Below are positions 23,716 to 30,017 of a stretch of 64,000 nt of DNA, piece after piece. A program made the position numbers and the translations under genes. This DNA is from Paraburkholderia phenazinium (GTDB lineage Bacteria > Pseudomonadota > Gammaproteobacteria > Burkholderiales > Burkholderiaceae): contig NZ_FNCJ01000023.1 in assembly GCF_900100735.1 (NCBI RefSeq), forward strand, positions 53,524 to 117,523, written 5' to 3'. The notes under the pieces are model-generated. The model had not been told where the DNA came from. It was given only the letters and a program-made list of their open reading frames with translations, and made no database searches. How positions within the stretch are numbered: position 1 is the stretch's first letter; each line of letters opens with the position of its first letter.

Positions 23716-25242
23716 ATGAACAACAACACCAATCAGCGCGCGGTGCAGACGCCCGCCAATGACTTCCCAACCGAGGCCTTCGAAGACGCAGCGGATGCCG
23801 TCACTCATCTGTCCGCTATCTACGAAGCGAACACCTCATTCTTACGCGACGCGTTTGCGCGTTACAGGCGTAATGAACCGTTCGAGCGCCGGGTGCGCGC
23901 GTGTTACCCGTTCGTCCGGGTGTGCACCGAGGTCAATACGCATATCGATTCGCGCCGCTCGTACGGCTTTGTGGCCGGCCCCGGTGTGTTCGAAACCACG
24001 GTGACGCGGCCCGACCTGTTCGGCAACTACTATCGCGAGCAGTTGCGCTTGCTGGCGAAGAACCATCATGTGCAGATCGAAGTAGGTGTCTCGGATCAGC
24101 CCATTCCGGTTCATTTCGCGTTTGCAGAAGGGATCCACTTGGAGGGCGACCTCGATCGCGAGCGGCTGCTCGGTATCCGCGACGTATTCGATACGCCTGA
24201 TCTGCGCTTTCTCGACGACCGCATTGTCAATGGCACGTTTGAGCCTGGGCCTGGCGAGCCGCATCCGCTCGCGCTCTTCACCGCGGCGCGGGTCGATTTT
24301 TCGCTGCACCGGCTGAAGCACTACACGGCGACTTCGCCCACGCACTGCCAGAACTACGTCCTGTACACGAACTACCAGTTCTACATTGACGAATTCGTCA
24401 AACTCGGCCGCACGATGATGGCCCATACCGACGACGAGGACCTGCGCGCTTATCGCAGCGAGTACACGTCGTTCGTGGAGCCGGGTGACGTGATCACCTA
24501 CAACGCGAACCTCGGCGAGCAGGCCGACGAAGGCACGCCGCCGCCGCGCTTGCCGCAGATGCCTGCGTATCACCTGAAGCGCGCGGATGGCAGCGGTATC
24601 ACGATGGTCAACATTGGGGTTGGGCCGTCGAACGCCAAGACCATTACGGACCATATCGCGGTGCTGCGTCCGCATGCATGGATCATGCTTGGGCACTGCG
24701 CCGGCTTGCGCAATACGCAGCGCCTTGGCGACTATGTGCTGGCGCATGGATATGTGCGGGAAGATCACGTGCTCGACGATGATCTGCCGCTGTGGGTGCC
24801 GATCCCGGCGCTGGCGGAAGTGCAGGTGGCGCTGGAGCGGGCGGTTGCGCAGGTGACGCAGCTTGACGGTGTTGAGCTCAAGCGCGTGATGCGCACGGGG
24901 ACGGTGGCGAGCGTCGATAACCGCAATTGGGAACTGCGCGATCATCGCGAGCCCGTGCAGCGGCTGTCGCAGAGCCGTGCGATTGCGCTGGATATGGAAA
25001 GCGCGACGATTGCCGCGAACGGTTTCCGTTTCCGAGTGCCTTACGGCACCTTACTCTGCGTGTCGGATAAGCCGCTGCATGGTGAATTGAAGCTGCCGGG
25101 TATGGCGGATCAGTTTTATCGGGCACAGGTCGATCAGCATCTGCAGATCGGCGTGAAGGCGATGGAATTGCTGCGGATGAACGGCTTGCATCGTTTGCAT
25201 AGCCGCAAGCTGCGCAGCTTTGCGGAAGTGGCGTTCCAGTAA
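23716..25242 (+). CDS. amn: AMP nucleosidase
   Basis: AMP nucleosidase of 508 residues that cleaves AMP to adenine and ribose-5-phosphate in purine turnover. The N-terminal AMP-nucleosidase domain spans ~1-190. The C-terminal nucleoside-phosphorylase-like domain contains MVNIGVGPSNAKTITDHIAV, IMLGHCAGLRNTQRLGDYVL and ALDMESATIAANGFRF. The length is normal for the longer proteobacterial form. The last 38 bases of the gene recur at 26981-27018, so the 3' end seems to have been the target of an insertion that restored the reading frame. Confidence 0.94.
   Translation: MNNNTNQRAVQTPANDFPTEAFEDAADAVTHLSAIYEANTSFLRDAFARYRRNEPFERRVRACYPFVRVCTEVNTHIDSRRSYGFVAGPGVFETTVTRPDLFGNYYREQLRLLAKNHHVQIEVGVSDQPIPVHFAFAEGIHLEGDLDRERLLGIRDVFDTPDLRFLDDRIVNGTFEPGPGEPHPLALFTAARVDFSLHRLKHYTATSPTHCQNYVLYTNYQFYIDEFVKLGRTMMAHTDDEDLRAYRSEYTSFVEPGDVITYNANLGEQADEGTPPPRLPQMPAYHLKRADGSGITMVNIGVGPSNAKTITDHIAVLRPHAWIMLGHCAGLRNTQRLGDYVLAHGYVREDHVLDDDLPLWVPIPALAEVQVALERAVAQVTQLDGVELKRVMRTGTVASVDNRNWELRDHREPVQRLSQSRAIALDMESATIAANGFRFRVPYGTLLCVSDKPLHGELKLPGMADQFYRAQVDQHLQIGVKAMELLRMNGLHRLHSRKLRSFAEVAFQ
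25205..25242 (+). repeat. Direct repeat copy 1 (amn 3' end), candidate attachment site
   Basis: Covers the last 12 codons and stop of amn. It starts GCAAGCTGCGC and ends GCGTTCCAGTAA. It is identical at 37 of 38 positions to 26981-27018. Confidence 0.85.
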
Positions 25243-25251
25243 CGAAGGGTT

Positions 25252-25282
25252 ATCCGGCGGGCCTTTACGGGGTCCGCCGGAT
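25252..25282 (+). terminator. Hairpin downstream of amn
   Basis: ATCCGGCGG (25252-25260) pairs perfectly with CCGCCGGAT (25274-25282) around a 13-base loop. It lies ten bases after the amn stop. No clear T-run follows. Confidence 0.55.
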
Positions 25283-25446
25283 TGCGCCTCAGTCGTCAGG
25301 GCGATCATCGAAGACAGGTGGACCAAGATCAACACGGCCGTAAACGTATCAGATCATATGGACTCCTTATTTACAAGGTGGGATGGCTTGTGAGCGGAGA
25401 ATCAACTGGTGGAGAATTTCGCGCGAGTTCGCGGCCGGGCCCCGCG

Positions 25447-25707
25447 TCATTTCGTCGCCGTCGGAGCCCCCGCAATCGGACGATCCCATTTGACTGACTT
25501 GTCCGGCTCGCCCGCGATTTCTTCGTACGCGGCCTGCTGTTTGAGGTCAACCTTGTCCGGCGGAAACTTGATCTCGACCACGTTTTTGATGTTGTCCTGG
25601 GTAGGCGGCAGCGATGGGTTGTTGACGATCACCACGTTCGGCCGACGAATGTCGCCCTCCCCAGGAGTGTATTCGTCTGTTTCATTGATCATCGTCATTT
25701 CCATCAT
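25447..25707 (-). CDS. Small VRR-NUC-like protein (detached effector nuclease tail?)
   Basis: Protein of 86 residues. The segment RRPNVVIVNNPSLPPTQDN followed by IKNVVEIKFPPD and AAYEEIAG strongly resembles the C-terminal VRR-NUC nuclease region of type VI secretion (PAAR-type) effectors. There the PD-(D/E)xK site has the form RRPD...VVEIKF. Here the E-x-K part is intact but the PD position reads PN, so activity is doubtful. AGGAGG lies eight bases before the start (ATG 25707, or 25704), so it is translated on its own. It overlaps the end of the upstream propeller gene by 26 bases. No PAAR, VgrG or immunity gene is recognisable. Family assignment is from memory of the motif. Confidence 0.5.
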   Translation of the reverse strand: MMEMTMINETDEYTPGEGDIRRPNVVIVNNPSLPPTQDNIKNVVEIKFPPDKVDLKQQAAYEEIAGEPDKSVKWDRPIAGAPTATK

Positions 25708-26710
25708 GTTGCCGGCCTCCTCTCGACCGGACCGCGATCCCGCCCAGGGTGACTGGACCGGGGGTGGAGTCCTCGATGACCTGAGACGGCGCCACATTGC
25801 CCCTTGCCCCCGGCGCGAACGCGAGAATGCGCAGGTTCGGCTCGGCATCAAAGAGCCGCCCGTCCGAGGAGATGGCGATCTTGTTTCCCGGCAAGCCAGA
25901 GCCAGTGATTCCCGTGGCTGGACCGCTGATTGTCCGTATCGGCGGCACGTCGCCGTTCGCCTTGGCGGCGAAAACGCTCACCTGGATCTGCGTCGCGTCC
26001 GCGGTCTGGTTGTAGACGAATAACTCGTCCGTACGCGGATCGACAGCGATCGTCATGTTGTTCCTTGCAAAAAGTCCGGCCCCCGGCAGCAGGCCGGTTT
26101 TGCTACCCGCGAGGCTGCGCAAAAGCGGCGGCGAGGTAATGCTCCGACGCGTGCCAAACGTGTCGATGATCGCCGCCCCCCGTATGTCATAACCCGCAAT
26201 CAGCAGATTGTCTTCGCTGTCAATCGCAATGCTCACGTACTGGACGATATTCGGATCGGTGATGTGAATCGCATTGTTTACAGGCCCGGAGCTGTTGGCG
26301 GGAGCGACCAGCACCCCCGCCTCCGAGGGGCGAACGGTCAGGACGAAGTCGTTGAGGTGGGAATCCACCGCGATGCTGAGCAGGTCATTTGTTATCGTCA
26401 ACATGAACGACCGACTGGGCGCCTCATTGCCCTCGGCCTTTCGCGGAAAGATGTCGACCGTGCTGCTGGTAAGAAACTGTGCGACGTGAAAGGAGTCCTT
26501 CTTGTCGATCACCGTCGCGCCAGCGGTCATGAGGGTGGTGAGCGGTCCTTGCAGCACCTGGCAGGGCTCGGTCGCTCCGTTGGCGCGCAAGGAGTAACCG
26601 CGAATCTGATCACCGAGAACGAGGAAGACGGCGTCGTTGGGGCAGGCGGCGTGCGCCAGTTGGACCCCGAACAGCATACTGACGACGGCGACACATAGCG
26701 CGGGTTTCAT
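25682..26710 (-). CDS. Exported propeller-like protein of unknown function
   Basis: Protein of 342 residues with a signal peptide (MKPALCVAVVSMLFGVQLAHA). Repeated blade-like segments follow: LLSIAVDSHLNDFVL, VSIAIDSEDNLLIAGYD, MTIAVDPRTDELFVYN and KIAISSDGRLFDAE, each with a small-hydrophobic-DS/DP-LFV pattern as in NHL/YVTN-type propellers. The sequence ends RGGRQHDGNDDDQ while overlapping the next gene. I do not recognise a specific family. It lies inside the segment bracketed by the duplicated amn ends, so it was probably acquired together with the small downstream gene. Confidence 0.6.
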   Translation of the reverse strand: MKPALCVAVVSMLFGVQLAHAACPNDAVFLVLGDQIRGYSLRANGATEPCQVLQGPLTTLMTAGATVIDKKDSFHVAQFLTSSTVDIFPRKAEGNEAPSRSFMLTITNDLLSIAVDSHLNDFVLTVRPSEAGVLVAPANSSGPVNNAIHITDPNIVQYVSIAIDSEDNLLIAGYDIRGAAIIDTFGTRRSITSPPLLRSLAGSKTGLLPGAGLFARNNMTIAVDPRTDELFVYNQTADATQIQVSVFAAKANGDVPPIRTISGPATGITGSGLPGNKIAISSDGRLFDAEPNLRILAFAPGARGNVAPSQVIEDSTPGPVTLGGIAVRSRGGRQHDGNDDDQ

Positions 26711-26980
26711 GACACGCCTCCTTGGTCATATTGTGCGAATGCGCCAATCAAGCATAGACCCCGGGCGGAGGCTGAACGGTGTTCCGGCAGTTGGAACCTG
26801 TGTTGTGGCGGATCGCTGGTAAAACTCCGAAGGCAGTGTTCGCGCAACGTCCAAGAGGCGAACAACGCTGTCTAACTTGCATCAATAAAACACGGAAGAA
26901 CCGTGTCAAATTGGGTTTGAAAGTGGCGAATTTAGTTAGACAAAATTGCGCAACCTGTTGATTCATAAAAAAATGAGCAA
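26711..26980. other. AT-richer intergenic tail of the inserted segment
   Basis: No gene seen. The composition is visibly more AT-rich than its surroundings from about 26870 on. A small hairpin ACACGG-AAGAA-CCGTGT lies at 26890-26906. It ends at the second copy of the amn repeat. Confidence 0.5.
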
Positions 26981-27018
26981 GCAAGCTGCGCGGCTTTGCG
27001 GAAGTGGCGTTCCAGTAA
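26981..27018 (+). repeat. Direct repeat copy 2 (amn 3' end duplicate)
   Basis: A 37/38 match to the end of amn, with one A/G difference at position 12 of the repeat. It is 1,776 bases from the first copy and in no gene. It marks the right edge of the inserted segment. Confidence 0.85.
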
Positions 27019-27089
27019 GCTAGTCGTGGCTTAAGCCGGCACGGTTGCGGACGCATACGCGGTCCGCGTCCGCGCCGACACACAAGACC

Positions 27090-27620
27090 CTAGAACTGCC
27101 CGATCCCGGTCAGCCCGATCAAGCTGCCGGCGGCGAGCAGCCACAACGGATGAATGCGCGTCTTGCTCGCCAGCACCGCACACACTGCCGTAATCGCCCA
27201 CGCGATCATCGTCGTATCCGACGCATGCGCGATCAGCGCCGCACTCGCGGCCACCAGCCCCGCGGTCACCGGTACCAGCCCCGCTTGCGCGTAGCGCCGC
27301 CACGGCCGATCCTTGAAGCGTTCCCATGCCTTGAGCGCGAGAATCGTCACAATCGACGACGGGCCGAACTTCGCCACCGAACTCACCAGCATCCCCGCCC
27401 ATCCAGCCACGTGCCATCCGACCAGCGTCACGACCATCAGGTTCGGACCAGGCGCGGCCTGCGCCAACGCAAAGAGTGCGCTGAACTCGCTGGCCGGCAT
27501 CCAGTGATGCACCTCGACGACCTGGCGCTGCATCTCCGGCAGGATCGTGTTACCGCCACCGAAAGCGAGCAGCGACAACTGACTGAAAATGATGGCAAGT
27601 GAAATGAGGGTGTCGTTCAT
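27090..27620 (-). CDS. Chromate transporter, second half-protein
   Basis: CHR-domain protein of 176 residues with about six hydrophobic segments. SLLAFGGGNTILPEMQRQVV and ALAQAAPGPNLMVVTLVGW are the CHR family signatures. Short-chain CHR proteins work as pairs that together match one full-length ChrA, exporting chromate from the cytoplasm. Its ATG overlaps the stop of the partner gene (27617-27620), with GAGGACC upstream. Confidence 0.87.
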   Translation of the reverse strand: MNDTLISLAIIFSQLSLLAFGGGNTILPEMQRQVVEVHHWMPASEFSALFALAQAAPGPNLMVVTLVGWHVAGWAGMLVSSVAKFGPSSIVTILALKAWERFKDRPWRRYAQAGLVPVTAGLVAASAALIAHASDTTMIAWAITAVCAVLASKTRIHPLWLLAAGSLIGLTGIGQF

Positions 27621-28207
27621 CGTACGGTCCTCGAAGCGAGGTAGATGCTAAGCGGCGTGAGCACGAGCATGGTAGGCAGCAACGGAAAGCGCAGCAGCGC
27701 GATCGCCACGAAACCCAGCACGGCGATGACCGCCGCGACCGGCTTGCGCCACAGCGGCAGCACGATCTTCACGGCCATCGCGATCAGCAGCCCTGCAGCT
27801 GCCGCCGCGAGCCCCGCAAACAGATGACGGATGTGCGGATCGCTTTGCGTGTGCTCGTACAACACGCCGAGGCCAATTACCACCAGCGACGGCCCTGCAA
27901 TCAACCCAAGCAAGCCCGCCAGCGCGCCGGGCAATCCGCGAAAGCGCATCCCAATCGCCACCGAAAGGTTGATCACATTGCCACCCGGCAGGAACTGGCA
28001 CAGGCCCAGCAGGTCGGTGAAGTCCGAGGCACTGAGCCAGCGGCGCTGTTCGACGATCGCGCGCCGCGCCAGCGGCAGGGCCCCGCCAAACGAGATCAGC
28101 CCGAGGCCGAGAAAGCCGCTGAAAATCTCGCTGACGGTGGGTGGGGGCGCGAGGCCGGCTTCGGCGGAGGAGAGGTGTTGATCCATGTTGTCGGCTATTT
28201 TTTCCAT
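27617..28207 (-). CDS. Chromate transporter, first half-protein
   Basis: CHR-domain protein of 196 residues, with GFLGLGLISFGGALPLARRA and GLCQFLPGGNVINLSVAIG as family motifs. It is the upstream member of the split ChrA pair, transcribed divergently from a LysR gene across 77 bases that contain a strong palindrome. Two starts are possible, ATG 28207 (MEKIADNMDQHL) and ATG 28186; the first has AGG very close and is kept. Confidence 0.87.
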   Translation of the reverse strand: MEKIADNMDQHLSSAEAGLAPPPTVSEIFSGFLGLGLISFGGALPLARRAIVEQRRWLSASDFTDLLGLCQFLPGGNVINLSVAIGMRFRGLPGALAGLLGLIAGPSLVVIGLGVLYEHTQSDPHIRHLFAGLAAAAAGLLIAMAVKIVLPLWRKPVAAVIAVLGFVAIALLRFPLLPTMLVLTPLSIYLASRTVR

Positions 28208-28262
28208 CCTGCGGAGGTTAACGCCGTTCCGCCCGTATGCAAAACGATTTTTCGGGGGGCTC

Positions 28263-28283
28263 CTTGTGATCTAGAATCACAAG
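28263..28283. promoter_or_regulatory. Perfect palindrome in chr/lysR divergent spacer
   Basis: CTTGTGAT-CTAGA-ATCACAAG has perfect 8-bp arms. It ends one base before the LysR start codon, covering its ribosome binding region. It is a candidate LysR operator controlling both the regulator and the chromate transporter pair. Confidence 0.55.
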
Positions 28284-28284
28284 C

Positions 28285-29184
28285 ATGACCCGCAATCTTC
28301 CCCCCTTTCCGGCGCTGCGCGCCTTCGAAGCCGCCGCGCGGTACGACAGTTTCACCGCTGCCGCGAACGAATTGCATGTGACGCACGGTGCAATTAGCCG
28401 GCAGGTTGCCGCCTTCGAGGCGTGGGTCGGCGTGCAGGTGTTTCACCGCATCGGCAAGCGCGTGCGGCTTACCGAGGACGGCAGGCGCTATCTGGCAACC
28501 GTCCAGGCCGCGTTCGACAGCATCGCCCTTGCGACCAATCAGCTACGCGATACCGGCGTGGTGCATGTGCTGCGCGTCAACGCGCTGCCTACGTTCGCGA
28601 TGAAGTGGCTGCTGCCGCGGCTCAACCAGTTTCAACGCAAGATGCCCAATGTGGAACTGCGGCTGTCCACCTCGAACGCGCCCGTCGAGACACTGGAAGG
28701 CTATGACGTAGCAGTCAGGCGCGGGCCGGCGCATTGGCCGAATTGCGTAAGCGGACACTTCCTTGGCGAAAGCGAACTGCCGGTGTGCAGTCCCACGCTA
28801 TTGCAGCGCTCGCCGATCAAGGTGGCCGACGATCTCGCGCGGCACGTGCTGTTGCATTCGGATACGCGGCCGGACGCGTGGCGCAACTGGCTGACGGCGG
28901 CGGGCGTGAAGGCAAAATGCCGCAAGAAGCAGTCTTTCGATCACTTCTATCTGGCGTTGCAAGCAGCCGTGGATGGGCTGGGTGTCGCGCTCGGCCCATT
29001 GCCGATGCTCGCCGATGAACTGGCTTCGGGCCGGCTTGTGACGCCGCTTGAAGGTCCGCTTATCGATGCGCGCGGCTATTGGTGGGTCGCGCGGCGCGAA
29101 GTTGCGCAGGCGCCGCTGGTGGAGCAGTTTTGCCGCTGGCTGCAGGAGCAGGGCGATCAGGAGGACGAGGTCGAGCACGCGTGA
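28285..29184 (+). CDS. LysR family regulator, GcvA-like
   Basis: Regulator of 299 residues opening MTRNLPPFPALRAFEAAARY, with helix-turn-helix SFTAAANELHVTHGAISRQV, the GcvA/AmpR-like type. The effector-binding domain shows LPTFAMKWLLPRLNQFQ and AALQAAVDGLGVALGPLPML. It is divergent from the split chromate transporter and probably regulates it. Confidence 0.9.
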   Translation: MTRNLPPFPALRAFEAAARYDSFTAAANELHVTHGAISRQVAAFEAWVGVQVFHRIGKRVRLTEDGRRYLATVQAAFDSIALATNQLRDTGVVHVLRVNALPTFAMKWLLPRLNQFQRKMPNVELRLSTSNAPVETLEGYDVAVRRGPAHWPNCVSGHFLGESELPVCSPTLLQRSPIKVADDLARHVLLHSDTRPDAWRNWLTAAGVKAKCRKKQSFDHFYLALQAAVDGLGVALGPLPMLADELASGRLVTPLEGPLIDARGYWWVARREVAQAPLVEQFCRWLQEQGDQEDEVEHA

Positions 29185-29272
29185 AGCGTCGCGGGGCTTG
29201 CTTTGCCGCTCAGAGGTGCAACGACGCGGCAGGCAGCGCCACGCCGCCCGCCGCTTCACATTCCGTCATACG

Positions 29273-30016
29273 TTACAGGTAGAACATCCGGTCTTCATCG
29301 GACTTCGCCGGATGCGGTTCTGCCTCTTCACGGTCTTCGTAGAACTTCAGCACCGCTTCGAGCACCTGGTCCGGATCGTCGATCACCTGCATAAGGTTCA
29401 TGTCATCCGGATTGATGAGGCCCATCGGCACCAGCGACTCCTTGAACCAGCCAAGCAGGCCTTGCCAGAACTCGCCGCCCACCAGGATGATCGGCACGTG
29501 GCGCGACTTCTTGGTCTGGATCAGCGTGAGCACTTCGGCGAGTTCATCCAGCGTGCCGAAGCCGCCCGGCATCACGATCACCGCATCCGAATTCTTCACG
29601 AACGTCACCTTGCGCGTGAAGAAGTGGCGGAAGCGCAGCGAGATGTCCTGCCACTGGTTGCCCGATTGCTCGTGCGGCAGTTCGATGTTCAGGCCCACCG
29701 ACGGCGCCTTGCCTGCATGTGCGCCCTTGTTGGCCGCTTCCATGATGCCGGGGCCGCCGCCGGAGATCACCGCAAAGCCCGCGTCGGACAGCTTGCGTGC
29801 GATCTGCGTGGCCAGTTTGTAATACGGCGAGTTCGGTTTCAGGCGCGCTGAACCATAGATGCTGACAGCCGGGCGAATCTCCGAGAGGTACTCGGTCGCC
29901 TCAATAAACTCTGCCATAATCGTGAACATCTGCCACGATGCGCGAGCCTTTTTGGCTGTCGCGCGCTCTTGATCTGCGAGTGATCGCAGACTCGGAATCA
30001 CTTTTCTCTTTGTCAT
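29273..30016 (-). CDS. LOG family protein (TIGR00730 type)
   Basis: Protein of 247 residues of the LOG (Lonely Guy)-like family. Family motifs are VSIYGSARLKPNSPYY, AVISGGGPGIMEAANKGAH and the nucleotide-binding PGGFGTLDELAEVLT near residue 147. Related proteins are cytokinin-riboside-monophosphate or pyrimidine/purine nucleotide 5'-monophosphate phosphoribohydrolases. This is the longer form with an N-terminal helical extension (~40 residues). Its ATG (30016) is one base from the divergent polA ATG (30018). Confidence 0.87.
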   Translation of the reverse strand: MTKRKVIPSLRSLADQERATAKKARASWQMFTIMAEFIEATEYLSEIRPAVSIYGSARLKPNSPYYKLATQIARKLSDAGFAVISGGGPGIMEAANKGAHAGKAPSVGLNIELPHEQSGNQWQDISLRFRHFFTRKVTFVKNSDAVIVMPGGFGTLDELAEVLTLIQTKKSRHVPIILVGGEFWQGLLGWFKESLVPMGLINPDDMNLMQVIDDPDQVLEAVLKFYEDREEAEPHPAKSDEDRMFYL

Positions 30017-30017
30017 A

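Noticed and set aside
25682..25851. Frameshift joining the propeller gene to the small VRR-NUC-like ORF
   Set aside because: The small ORF has its own strong AGGAGG and ATG, and the propeller sequence runs smoothly to its stop, so overlapping genes explain the data better than a broken fusion.
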